From contig JANNKH010000106.1 in NCBI GenBank assembly GCA_031396205.1, forward strand, positions 1 to 64,000: a stretch of DNA of 64,000 nt. Reading direction: 5' to 3'. The notes beneath the pieces are model-generated. The model saw only the letters and a list, made by a program, of their open reading frames with translations, did no database searches and was not told the origin of the DNA. Position 1 is the stretch's first letter. Every line of letters starts with the position of its first letter. Shown one piece after another: positions 51,188 to 60,148 of the stretch. The position numbers were made by a program, and so were the translations under genes. Source of the DNA: CAISIP01 sp031396205 (GTDB taxonomy: Bacteria > Pseudomonadota > Gammaproteobacteria > Burkholderiales > Burkholderiaceae_C).

Positions 51188-52137
51188 AGAAGATCCTGTG
51201 CGCCGGCATCTTGCTGGCCCCGTTGATGGCGATGGCTCAGGCCTACCCGAGCAAGCCGGTGCGCATCATGGTTGGCGCCAACGCTGGCGGCGGCACCGAC
51301 ATCATTGCCCGCATGTTGGCCGAGAAAATGGCCGACGCGTTCAAAGGCAGTTTCGTGGTCGAGAACAAGCCGGGTGCATCCAACACCATCGCGGCAGATC
51401 TGACAGCCAAGGCCCAGCCCGACGGCCATACGCTGTTGGTGGCGACCAATACCGGTCAGGCGATCGCACCGCACCTGTTGAAGCTGTCGTTCGATCCGAT
51501 CAAGGACCTGACACCGGTGGCGCTGATCGTCACCGTGCCCAACGTGCTGGTGGCCAGTCCGGTGGTGACGGCCACCAATGTCAAGGAACTGGTCGCCTAC
51601 ATGAAGGCCAAGCCGGACGACATCAAGTACGGCTCCTCAGGCGTGGGCAGCACCCAGCACATCGCCGGCGAGGGCTTCAACCTGGCCGCCGGAGTGAAGA
51701 GCATCCATGTGCCGTACAAGGGCAGCAGCCAGGCCCACCTGGACCTGATCGCCGGCAACATCCAGATCATGTTCGACACCACGTCGTCGGCCATGGGCCA
51801 GATCAAGGCCGGCAAGCTCAAGCCGCTGGCCGTGACCACCGCGACCCGCAGCGCCGAGCTGCCGCAGGTGCCGACACTGGCCGAGGCCGGCGTGCAGGGA
51901 TTTGAGATGAGCACCTGGTACGGCATGTTCGTCACCGGTGGCACTCCGCCGGAGGTGACCGCCCGTTTGCAGGCTGAGTTGGCCAGGATTCTCAAGCTGC
52001 CCGACGTGCAGGCCAAGCTCAGGGGTCTGGGTGGCGAGCCCGGCAACCTGACGCCCGAGCAGTTCGCACAGATGAACCGGCAGGATTACGAAAAATTCGG
52101 CAAGTTGATCAAGCAGGCGAATATCCAGTTGGAGTAA
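51178..52137 (+). CDS. Bug/TctC-family solute-binding protein
   Basis: A 319-residue periplasmic receptor with a signal ending MAMAQA. IMVGANAGGGTDIIARML, PGASNTIAADL, KAQPDGHTLLV and HVPYKGSSQAHLDLIAGNIQ follow the family. Its ATG lies 10 bp inside the end of the pdxA-type gene with AAGGAG ahead, so the two are translationally coupled and probably serve the same substrate. It is the fourth Bug receptor in the window, and again TctAB are absent. Confidence 0.93.
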   Translation: MQLKKILCAGILLAPLMAMAQAYPSKPVRIMVGANAGGGTDIIARMLAEKMADAFKGSFVVENKPGASNTIAADLTAKAQPDGHTLLVATNTGQAIAPHLLKLSFDPIKDLTPVALIVTVPNVLVASPVVTATNVKELVAYMKAKPDDIKYGSSGVGSTQHIAGEGFNLAAGVKSIHVPYKGSSQAHLDLIAGNIQIMFDTTSSAMGQIKAGKLKPLAVTTATRSAELPQVPTLAEAGVQGFEMSTWYGMFVTGGTPPEVTARLQAELARILKLPDVQAKLRGLGGEPGNLTPEQFAQMNRQDYEKFGKLIKQANIQLE

Positions 52138-52176
52138 TCCAACGCGTTTGCGCAGTGGGCAAGGGAGCCCGCGCCT

Positions 52177-52341
52177 TCACCCTGCGCGTTTCCCCGGATC
52201 AAAATGGTACGCGCGGCCTTCCATGCCCAGATAGGCCGGTACCGCGCCGTAGTTGTACCGGCAGGGTAGCGGCGACACGCAATGGGTACGACCCGTCAGC
52301 CCGCGCTTGAGGAAACTGCCATGCGGCACCTCGATGGCCAC
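52177..52341 (-). pseudogene. Truncated inorganic-pyrophosphatase-like remnant
   Basis: A 54-residue minus-strand frame from a GTG at 52341. VPHGSFLKRGLTGRTHCVSP and LPCRYNYGAVPAY resemble the start of type I inorganic pyrophosphatases (EVPxGSxxKR...VSPLPCPxNYGxxP). The similarity stops after about 45 residues where the catalytic GDPLDxxxL block should follow, and a stop is met soon after. No ATG or ribosome site is seen. The rest of the 240-bp gap (52138-52377) shows nothing else. Confidence 0.5.
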
Positions 52342-52377
52342 ATCAGGTCAGGTCGAATCGGGTCGGGGATTGCCCCA

Positions 52378-55300
52378 TTACCGCGCGGCGGCCATCGCAA
52401 GCCGCGCACAGCGTTGTGCATCGAGCGGTTGCCCGGCTTGGGCAAAGCGAGCCGCTGCTTTGGCAAACAGCATTGCCGCCATGTCGGCACGCGGCGTGCG
52501 CGCAGCGGCGATATGGCCGCGCACCTCGTCGTGCGCCGCGTGCCACGCGGGCAGGCGCATCACGACCTTGGCCAGGTAGGCGCATTGTTCTTCGTGCTTG
52601 TCGGCCAGTTCCAGTTCGCCGGCGCGCGCCGCCGCAATCGCAGCGGGCACGGCAAAGGTGATACGGCATCCGGGGCAGGTTTCCAGCGGGCCGCGCACCG
52701 ATTCGCTGGCGTCTTCCATCACATGCAGCGCGGCGGCCGGGTCGTGCATATGCAGGTTGATGCGGGTGCCGTAAATGCGATCGAACAGATGAAAGCCGAT
52801 GTCGGTCTGGCGCGCCACGTCGAGCGCTTCGTCGATGAAGGAGCGTGCTTCGTCGCGCCGGCCTTCATGCAGAGCGACCTCGGCCAGCCGCTGCAGCGAC
52901 AACGCTTCGCCCACCGATCCTCCAATGGCGCGGTGCAGCCGGGCGCCGTCGCGCAGGTGCTCGCGTGCGGCGCCCAGGTCACCGGCCAGCCACTCTGCCT
53001 CGCCACGCAGCGTGACGCCAAATGCATGGCCGCGCGCGGCGCCCAGGCGCTGGGCTTCGGTGGCCAGCGCGCCGGCGAATGCGATCACCTCGGCATAGGG
53101 CCGCGCGCCGTACAGAAAGCGCTGCGTGATGCACAGGTGGCCGTCGAACACGCGCAGGGCCAGGTGCGGCACGTGGCTGGTTTCCTGCAGGTCGGCCCAC
53201 ACACTGCGGTGCAGTTCGCCGCGCGCGTGCGCGGCGGCGGCCTGCGCCCAGGAGGCGATCACCAATGACGTGGTGTCGCCGGTTTCGAGCGCCAGCTTGC
53301 GCGCCTCGGCAGCCTTGGCCGTGCCCATGGCGGGGTCGGCCACACCCAGAGCCGCCGCGCCCGCGTAGGCCAGGGCCTCGCTCAGGCGGCCGTCGACCGA
53401 GGTTGGCTGCAACCCGTCCAGCGCAACCAGCGCACCCCTGGGATCACCCTGCTTGACCTGTGCCAGTGCAGCCTTGGCGAGCAGGTTGTCGCTGTCGGGC
53501 GCGCCGGCGGCGTCGGCGGCCAACCGGTACGCGGCCATGGCGCCGGGGTCCCCCATCGCATCCAGCGCCTCTGCGCGCAGCCGAAGCGCCTCGGCATGGT
53601 CGCCCTGGACCTCCAGCAGCGGCGCCAGATGGCGCAGCGCATCGCCGAATGCGGCCAGGCGCATGGCATCACGCGCGGCGGCCAACAACCAGGGCAGGGC
53701 ATTGCGCGGCTGACCACCCTCCAGCCAGTGGCGGGCAATATGGGCCGGCGCGGCGTCCGTGTCGGCCAGCCGGGCGGCAATGTCCCGCTGCATCTTCTGG
53801 CGGCGATGGGGCGGCAGCTCGCCGATCAATGCCTGGCGCACCAGTTCGTGCCGGAAGCGGTAGCGCGCGCCCGCCAAGACCAGCACACCGGCTTCCAGCG
53901 CGCGGTCGAGTGCGGCAAAGGTGGGCACCTGCGCCAGCGTGGCCAGCACTTCCACGGTGCGCATGTCCAGTTCGTCGCCGCTCAGTGCCAGCCAGCGCAA
54001 CAGAGCCTGCGCGTCGTCGGGTACGTCGCACAGGCGCTCGGTGATCGCCTCGGCGGCGCTGCCGGGCAGGCGCTTGCTGTCGCCGCCGGCGCAGCGCGCC
54101 AGTTCGATGGCGGCGAACGGGTTGCCTTCGGCGGCCAGCACGATGCGCTCCACCACGGCGTCGGGCTGGGGCGCAGCCATTGCGCGGATCACCAGGCGGC
54201 GGCTTTCATCGCCGTCCAGCGGCTCCAGGTCAAGTGCCTGCAATGTGCCGGCGCGCTGCAGGCGCATGACGCCCCGTGCCAGCGCTGCTGCGGGCGTCGT
54301 GGGTCGCGCGGCGATAAGCAGCGACAGCGCCGCGCCGGCCACGGCCAGCTGCACCAGTACCTCGACATCGGCATCGCCGATCAGATGGGCATCGTCAATC
54401 AGCAGCAGGATGTCGGTTGACGTCGCCGATGCCAGCAGCAGGCGCCGGATGGCGCCGACGACCTGATGGCGTCCCAGCGGACCGAGCGGTACGTTGGCCG
54501 GCGATGCCAGCGGGCTGAGCAATGCCAATACGGTACGCGCCGGCGCGCCGATGCGGTCGAGCACGCTGCGGTCCTCGAGGATGACGCGCTCGGCAATGGA
54601 CGCGATGGCGCCGTAGGTCCGACCGGTTTCGGCGGCGTCCAGACGCAGTACGACCCAGCCGCGCCGACGCGCCTGGGCGCCGACCTCGCGACACAGGGCG
54701 CTCTTGCCGATGCCCGCCGGACCGCGCAACACGATGGCGCCGGGCCGTTCGTCCGGCGCCATGCCAAGCCAGGCCGTGATCTGGCCGAGGATCTGTGAAC
54801 GTCCCACGAAAGCCGGCCCCAATGCCTGCAGGCCGGCCACGCAACGTTCGTACAGGGCCTCGGTGCGCGCGTCGGGCGCGACGCCCAGTGATTGCTGCAG
54901 GGATTCGCGCAGGTGGCCGTACCAGCGCAGCGCAGCGGCGCGATTGCCGGCTTCCAGGTCGCGCTGCATCAACGCCCGGTGCGCGGGTTCGTCGGTAGGC
55001 TCCTGCCGGGCCAGGTGTTCCCATTGGCCGCTGACCCGCAGCAGGTCCAGGTAGCGTGCGTGCAGGCGTTCGCGCGGGGGCTCGGTCCAGGCCTCGTAGC
55101 GGGTGCCCGGCAGCAGGTCGCCGCCGTATTGGCGCGCAACTTCAGCGCATTCGGCGGGGTCGCGCTGCCGCAGCGCCGCCAGCGCGCGGCTCTCGAAGGT
55201 GTCGGCGTCCACGACCACCGGCCGTTCGGGCCACAGCACCAGCTCGCCGGCCTGCAGCGTGATGCCGTCGTGGCGGCCCAGTGCCTGGCGGCCATGGTGC

Positions 55301-55554
55301 ATGGCCTTGCGCAGGTTCGCGGCGCCGGCCTCCGGGTCCAGTTGTGGCCACAGGGCATCGATGGCCAAGTCGCGCGACATGCGGCGTTGCGGCTGCAGGC
55401 TCAGCATTTGCACCAGATGCGCGGCGCGCAGGCTGGCCCATTCCTCGGCGGCGATCGCCTTGCCGTCGACCGCTAGCTCGAAGCGGCCCAGCAAGCCGAC
55501 ATCGAGCCGCGACGGCGGATCGCCAGACCCGGGCAGAGGCAGGAAGTGGTCCAT
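52378..55554 (-). CDS. SARP/BTAD-type regulator with AAA ATPase and TPR-like domains
   Basis: A 1058-residue regulator. Residues 16-95 are an OmpR-type winged helix (VGLLGRFELAVDGKAI), about 115-240 the bacterial transcriptional activation domain, and about 245-560 a STAND/AAA-type ATPase with Walker A GPAGIGKS at 278-285 and Walker B LLLIDD near 383-388. The C-terminal 450 residues are alanine-rich helical repeats of the TPR kind. This is the AfsR/MalT-like plan; the ligand is unknown. ATG 55554 is chosen because the 38 preceding codons have no similarity. It is divergent from the truncated haemoglobin gene with 132 bp between starts, so that gene is a likely target. Confidence 0.88.
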   Translation of the reverse strand: MDHFLPLPGSGDPPSRLDVGLLGRFELAVDGKAIAAEEWASLRAAHLVQMLSLQPQRRMSRDLAIDALWPQLDPEAGAANLRKAMHHGRQALGRHDGITLQAGELVLWPERPVVVDADTFESRALAALRQRDPAECAEVARQYGGDLLPGTRYEAWTEPPRERLHARYLDLLRVSGQWEHLARQEPTDEPAHRALMQRDLEAGNRAAALRWYGHLRESLQQSLGVAPDARTEALYERCVAGLQALGPAFVGRSQILGQITAWLGMAPDERPGAIVLRGPAGIGKSALCREVGAQARRRGWVVLRLDAAETGRTYGAIASIAERVILEDRSVLDRIGAPARTVLALLSPLASPANVPLGPLGRHQVVGAIRRLLLASATSTDILLLIDDAHLIGDADVEVLVQLAVAGAALSLLIAARPTTPAAALARGVMRLQRAGTLQALDLEPLDGDESRRLVIRAMAAPQPDAVVERIVLAAEGNPFAAIELARCAGGDSKRLPGSAAEAITERLCDVPDDAQALLRWLALSGDELDMRTVEVLATLAQVPTFAALDRALEAGVLVLAGARYRFRHELVRQALIGELPPHRRQKMQRDIAARLADTDAAPAHIARHWLEGGQPRNALPWLLAAARDAMRLAAFGDALRHLAPLLEVQGDHAEALRLRAEALDAMGDPGAMAAYRLAADAAGAPDSDNLLAKAALAQVKQGDPRGALVALDGLQPTSVDGRLSEALAYAGAAALGVADPAMGTAKAAEARKLALETGDTTSLVIASWAQAAAAHARGELHRSVWADLQETSHVPHLALRVFDGHLCITQRFLYGARPYAEVIAFAGALATEAQRLGAARGHAFGVTLRGEAEWLAGDLGAAREHLRDGARLHRAIGGSVGEALSLQRLAEVALHEGRRDEARSFIDEALDVARQTDIGFHLFDRIYGTRINLHMHDPAAALHVMEDASESVRGPLETCPGCRITFAVPAAIAAARAGELELADKHEEQCAYLAKVVMRLPAWHAAHDEVRGHIAAARTPRADMAAMLFAKAAARFAQAGQPLDAQRCARLAMAAAR

Positions 55555-55686
55555 GCCAGGCAGTGTGATGCACCCGACCCCGGTACGCAAGCGACTTTGC
55601 CGCCAGGAACACTTCAGGAACAGCGCGTCGCCATGATGCGGTCCAGCGGGTCGATTCCGGCCTGCCACTCACCCTAGGAGATCACC

Positions 55687-56058
55687 ATGAACGAATCCAC
55701 CGCCACTTTGTACGACCGTCTGGGCCGGCGCGATGGCATCTCGCGCATCGCCCGCGAGCTGATCAAGAACCACCTGGCCAACCCGCTGGTGAGCATGCGC
55801 TTTCGCCAGATCGAGGACATGGACAAGACCGAGCGCCACGTGATCGACTTCTTCTGCGCCGGTACGGGTGGCCCCGAAACCTACGCCGGCAAGGACATGT
55901 TGAACACGCACCGTGGCATGAACATCAGCGAGCAGGAGTTTGTTTCGGTGATCGACGACGCGATGGCTGCGCTGCAGACCTGTGCTGTGGAAGCCCCTGT
56001 TCGCAGCGAGGTGCTTTCGGTCCTGTGGTCGATGAAGGGCGATGTGGTACGGGTCTGA
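55687..56058 (+). CDS. Group I truncated haemoglobin
   Basis: A 123-residue globin. LYDRLGRRDGISRIARELI matches the helix A-B region, FFCAGTGGPETYAGKDM the EF region with its glycine motifs, and the proximal haem His is His75 in NTHRGMNIS. Group I forms bind O2 and NO and often detoxify NO or manage oxygen. A TAGGAG ribosome site lies ahead of the ATG at 55687. It is divergent from the large SARP-type regulator and convergent with the P-type ATPase. Confidence 0.92.
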   Translation: MNESTATLYDRLGRRDGISRIARELIKNHLANPLVSMRFRQIEDMDKTERHVIDFFCAGTGGPETYAGKDMLNTHRGMNISEQEFVSVIDDAMAALQTCAVEAPVRSEVLSVLWSMKGDVVRV

Positions 56059-56112
56059 GCGCGCAACGCCGAACGCCGCAGGCGCGACGTCTGGTCCTGA
56101 TTCGGCGCCGCG

Positions 56113-58605
56113 TCAGTGCCCTGTCTGAAACCCGCGCTTGACCAGTTGGAATGGCAGCAGCATTGCCACGCCCAGGCCGAAGGCGGCCAGCCATTGGCCG
56201 ATCGACAGCGGTGTGAAACGAAACGCTGCGGCCAAAGCCGGCAGCATCGTCACCAGCGCCAGCGCCAGCAATGTGCCACCCATCACCCATGCCGCAACCG
56301 CCGGCAGACCCGAGAACATGCCGCTCCAGCTGCTGCGGCCCGAGCGGCTGGGCAGGATCAGCACCGCGTTGGCCGTGACCAGCAGCACGAACACCGCGCT
56401 GCGCGCCGACTCGGCTGGCATGGCCTGCGCCAGCAGCGCCGCGTACACACCCATCAGCACCAGCGTTAGCAGACCGCCCTGCAGCATGCCCTGAAACACC
56501 TGGGTTCCCGAGACCAGCGCCTGGCTGGTCGGGCGCGGTGCCTGCTCCATCAGTGCCGGATGATCCGGCTGCGCCTCGAACACAATCGAGCAGGCCGGGT
56601 CGATCACCAGTTCCAGGAACGCGATATGCAGTGGCACCAGCACCAGCGGCAGGCCGAACAGCACCGGCATCAACGACAGGCCGACGATGGGTACATGCAC
56701 GGCCAGTGTGTAGACCATGGCCTGGCGCAAATTGGCATAGATGCGCCGGCCCAGGCGGATGGCGTGCACGATGGCCGAGAAGTCGTCCTCCAGCAGCACC
56801 AGAGCCGCCGCTTCGCGCGCCACGTCGGTGCCGCGCCGGCCCATGGCAATGCCGATATGCGCCGCCTTGAGCGCCGGCGCGTCGTTGACGCCGTCGCCGG
56901 TCATCGCCACCACCTCGCCGCGCGCCTTGAGCGCTTCGATCAGCGCCAGCTTCTGCTGCGGCTTGACACGCGCGAACACATTGACACTGGCCACGCGCTG
57001 TGCCAGCGTCGTCGCGTCCAGGCGGGCCAGTTCGTCGCCGGTGATGACCTGCACGCCGACGATGCCGGCCTGGGCGGCGATCGCGCTGGCAGTGCGCGGA
57101 TGGTCGCCGGTGATCATCACCACCCGGATACCGGCGCCCAGGCACTCGGCCACTGCCTGCGGCACCTGCGGCCTGAGCGGATCGGCCAGGCCGACCAGAC
57201 CGACAAAGGCGAAGTCGAAATCATGCTGGTTGTCCGGATGCGCCTGCTGCTCGTGGTGGCGCGCCTTGGCCACGCCGAGCACGCGCAGCCCGCGGTCGGC
57301 CATGGCGTCGGCCTGCAGGGCCAGCCGGGTGCGCGCGTCCGGTTCCAGGTGGCACAGGTCGAAGATCGCTTCTGGCGCGCCCTTGGTCGCAACCACATCG
57401 GACGTGTCCTTGGCGCCATGCCACAGGTGCGACATCGCCAGCATCTGGGGCGACAATTCGTACTCCTGCGCCAGCGCCCATTGCGGGTGCAGGTGCTCGG
57501 TGTCGGCCAATTGCGTAGCGGCGAAGCGGTGGAACGCCTGCTCCATCGGGTCGTGCGGGTCGATCTCGCTGGCCAGCACCGCATACTCCATCAATTCGTG
57601 AAACGGCTCCGGGAGGGCCGCTTCGCCCAGTGCCCCGATCTGCAACGCCTGGTCACCGACCTGCAACGCCGCCACCTCCATGCGGTTCTGCGTCAGCGTG
57701 CCGGTCTTGTCGACGCACAACACCGTGGTCTGGCCCAGCGTCTCGATCGCCCCGAGTCGGCGCGTGAGCACCTGGCGCGCTGCCATGCGCCGTGCACCCA
57801 GCGCCATGAACACGATCATGATGACGGCAAACTCCTGCGGCAACACACTCATGGCCAGCGTGATGCCGGCCAGCATGGCTTCGAGCCAGCCGCCGCGCAG
57901 GACCCAGAACAGCAGCGCCAGCAGGCCGCTGAGCGACACGCCGATCAGCACCAGACGGTGCGTCAGGCGGGCGACTTCGCCGCGCAGCGGCGAATTCTCG
58001 AACGGGATTAACTCCAGAGACTTGCCGATCCGGCCCAGCTCGGTCCGGTGCCCGGTCGCCGTCACCCGCGCCAGGCCCTGACCGCCGACTACCAACGTTC
58101 CGGCGTAGACACTGTGTCCAGCCTGTTTGGCCAGCGCCTCGGACTCGCCGGTCAGCATCGACTCGTCGCTGGCCAGATCGTGCGTCTCCAGCAACGCACC
58201 GTCGGCCGGCACGCGATCACCCTCGGACAGCATCAGCAGGTCGCCAGCCACCACCTCGGACCCCGCGATGCGTTGCACCACGCCGTCGCGGATGACCTGC
58301 GCACGCGGACTCGACAGGTCGCGCAGCGCCTCCAGCGTGTTGTCGGTGCGCCGCTCCTGCACGATGGTGATGCCCATGATGATGCACACAAAGCCCAGCA
58401 GCATCAGCGCCTCGCGCGCGTCGCCCATCACCAGGTACACCGTCCCGGCACCTAGCAGCAACAGAAACATCGGCTCGCGCACGACCTCCCAGGCAATGTC
58501 CGCCAACGTGCGACGCTGGCTCAGGCCCAGCTCGTTGGGCCCGTCGGCACGCAGGCGCCGGTCGGCTTCGGTCTGTTCCAGACCGAGGTGTGCGTCAGCG
58601 ACCAT
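56113..58605 (-). CDS. Cation-transporting P-type ATPase (P2A-like)
   Basis: An ATPase of about 830 residues. The actuator TGES motif is in SMLTGESEAL, the phosphorylated Asp in CVDKTGTLTQN, and the hinge in MTGDGVNDAPALKAAHIGIA. About ten TM segments are present, including the C-terminal six-helix block of calcium-type pumps. The TM4 motif reads VLPQEFAV instead of the PEGLP of standard calcium ATPases, so the ion is uncertain (calcium, manganese or other). The start is uncertain: ATG 58605 is used, and upstream ATGs at 58650 and 58683 add residues without similarity. Confidence 0.9.
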   Translation of the reverse strand: MVADAHLGLEQTEADRRLRADGPNELGLSQRRTLADIAWEVVREPMFLLLLGAGTVYLVMGDAREALMLLGFVCIIMGITIVQERRTDNTLEALRDLSSPRAQVIRDGVVQRIAGSEVVAGDLLMLSEGDRVPADGALLETHDLASDESMLTGESEALAKQAGHSVYAGTLVVGGQGLARVTATGHRTELGRIGKSLELIPFENSPLRGEVARLTHRLVLIGVSLSGLLALLFWVLRGGWLEAMLAGITLAMSVLPQEFAVIMIVFMALGARRMAARQVLTRRLGAIETLGQTTVLCVDKTGTLTQNRMEVAALQVGDQALQIGALGEAALPEPFHELMEYAVLASEIDPHDPMEQAFHRFAATQLADTEHLHPQWALAQEYELSPQMLAMSHLWHGAKDTSDVVATKGAPEAIFDLCHLEPDARTRLALQADAMADRGLRVLGVAKARHHEQQAHPDNQHDFDFAFVGLVGLADPLRPQVPQAVAECLGAGIRVVMITGDHPRTASAIAAQAGIVGVQVITGDELARLDATTLAQRVASVNVFARVKPQQKLALIEALKARGEVVAMTGDGVNDAPALKAAHIGIAMGRRGTDVAREAAALVLLEDDFSAIVHAIRLGRRIYANLRQAMVYTLAVHVPIVGLSLMPVLFGLPLVLVPLHIAFLELVIDPACSIVFEAQPDHPALMEQAPRPTSQALVSGTQVFQGMLQGGLLTLVLMGVYAALLAQAMPAESARSAVFVLLVTANAVLILPSRSGRSSWSGMFSGLPAVAAWVMGGTLLALALVTMLPALAAAFRFTPLSIGQWLAAFGLGVAMLLPFQLVKRGFQTGH

Positions 58606-58700
58606 GGGACATGGGTGTGGTGATTTGTGCGGGCAAGGACCCAGGATCATCGCACTGCCGGCACCCAGGGCCGGTTGCGGCACCGAAGGTCACAAGAACC

Positions 58701-58720
58701 GTTCGGGCCTGTCGAAGCCT
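58701..58720. repeat. Partial REP-like intergenic sequence
   Basis: GTTCGGGCCTGTCGAAGCCT resembles a widespread proteobacterial intergenic repeat (GTTCGGGCTGAGCCTGTCGAAGCC) with the central TGAG missing. It lies in the 190-bp gap between the ATPase and cytochrome b561 genes, where no gene is seen. Confidence 0.35.
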
Positions 58721-58796
58721 GCGGGCGCGCCTTGCCCAGGTTCAAGACCGGCCGACCCCCCAGTGAAGGGCCTGCTTCATCGCGCGCAAAGCCGGA

Positions 58797-59540
58797 TCAA
58801 TCGTCGCGGTCGTCGCGAGCGTGACCTTGCGACACCACCGGACCATTGCCGGGCAACAGGCCGTTGGGGCTTTGTTGCCACTGCCAGGCCCAGAACGCCA
58901 ACACCGCCGCCAGCAACAGCAACGCCAGCCAGCCGTGGTTGCGCTGCGCCAGGTCCGGGCCCGCGCCCTCGACGCGACCGGTCAACATCGGCAGGGCCTG
59001 GTTCTTGCGCCGTAGCACGCTCAGGCCCAGGATCATCGCCAGGTGGGCCAGAACCAGCCACAGGAAGGTGTTGCCGGCAGTTTCATGCAGTTCTTCCAGC
59101 CAGTCGCCGCCCCAGTCATTGAAGGTGGCGTAGCCGCTCAGGGTGACCGGCAATACCACTGCAAGCAGGGCCACGAGCGCCAGCGCCGTCAGGAGGTTCT
59201 GACCCTGGCGCCAGTTCACATGGCCGGGCGCGCCGGACCTGAGCGAGGACAACCATGCGGGCAGGCCCGCGAGCTTGCGCAACATCGACGACAAGCGCGC
59301 CTGGCGCGGGCCGACCAGGCCGTAGATGATGCGAAACGCCAGCAAGCCTGCCAGCGTATAACCCAGCGTGACATGCAGCATGCGCCAGCTCTCGCCGTCG
59401 GCGCTGGCATAGGCGCCGACAAAACACAGCGCGAATAGCCAGTGGAACATGCGCATCGGCGCGTCGGTGACCCGGCGCGTTGGTACGGGCCGGGTCGGGG
59501 CGTGGCTCGACAGGGTGGCGGTGGGGTTGGAGGTGTGCAT
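58797..59540 (-). CDS. Cytochrome b561-family membrane protein
   Basis: A 247-residue dihaem cytochrome b561-type protein with four or five TM helices. Histidines positioned for two haems are in MRMFHWLFAL, RMLHVTLGYT and ELHETAGNTFLWLVLAHLA. In known loci this type of cytochrome b passes electrons to a dihaem cytochrome c and an SHP-type cytochrome, and both genes follow here in the order SHP, dihaem c, b561. AGGAG precedes the ATG at 59540; the frame extends to 59621 without similarity. Confidence 0.9.
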   Translation of the reverse strand: MHTSNPTATLSSHAPTRPVPTRRVTDAPMRMFHWLFALCFVGAYASADGESWRMLHVTLGYTLAGLLAFRIIYGLVGPRQARLSSMLRKLAGLPAWLSSLRSGAPGHVNWRQGQNLLTALALVALLAVVLPVTLSGYATFNDWGGDWLEELHETAGNTFLWLVLAHLAMILGLSVLRRKNQALPMLTGRVEGAGPDLAQRNHGWLALLLLAAVLAFWAWQWQQSPNGLLPGNGPVVSQGHARDDRDD

Positions 59541-59568
59541 TGGGAACTCCTGTGGTGTTCGGGGAGCG

Positions 59569-60108
59569 CTATCCGTTGTCCTGGAAGGCGCGCCGTTGAC
59601 GTGCGTCGAGTCCGGGCGCAATGCGCAGGCGCTCGTCGTCGAAATCGCCCCTGGCTGCGCCGGTATGGCAGGCTGCGCAGTTGGCCGGGCTCTTGACGCT
59701 GGCGTGTTGCCACACGGTGGGATCGATCTTGCGGTGCTCGCCTTCGAACCAGGCCGAGCGGGTGATGCGGTCCTGCGCGGGCTCCGCGGACATCCGCCCG
59801 CGGCCGGCTACCTGCGCCTGCAGCCAGTCGCCGATCTGCCGCAGGGTCGGCGAGTCCAGCGACGCGTCGGTGCCGAAATGCCGGTCCAGGCCGTCCATGA
59901 GGCGTCGCCACGAACGGGCCGGCAACAAGCCGGCCGGATAGGCGAGATGGCAGGAGCCGCACTCCTGCTGGTAGGCCAGCGGTATCCGTGTCGGCTGCAA
60001 CCGGGCGCCATCGGCCAGGGCTGGCGGCGGCACGAGCGCGAGAAACGACAACGCACCGGCCAGCGCAAGATATGGTAAGGGGCGAACGGCAGAAAAACGG
60101 GACATCAT
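59569..60108 (-). CDS. Dihaem cytochrome c (DHC-like)
   Basis: A 179-residue exported cytochrome. The signal peptide ends near PPPALA, the first haem site is Cys50-His54 (CGSCH) and the second Cys144-His148 (CAACH). YQQECGSCHLAYPAGLLPARSW is typical of the DHC family, which exchanges electrons with SHP. AGGAG precedes the ATG at 60108. It is 28 bp upstream of the b561 gene and 40 bp downstream of the SHP gene. Confidence 0.92.
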   Translation of the reverse strand: MMSRFSAVRPLPYLALAGALSFLALVPPPALADGARLQPTRIPLAYQQECGSCHLAYPAGLLPARSWRRLMDGLDRHFGTDASLDSPTLRQIGDWLQAQVAGRGRMSAEPAQDRITRSAWFEGEHRKIDPTVWQHASVKSPANCAACHTGAARGDFDDERLRIAPGLDARQRRAFQDNG

Positions 60109-60148
60109 GGTCAAACTCCTGGGTAGTGGATGGACATGGCTCATCGCA

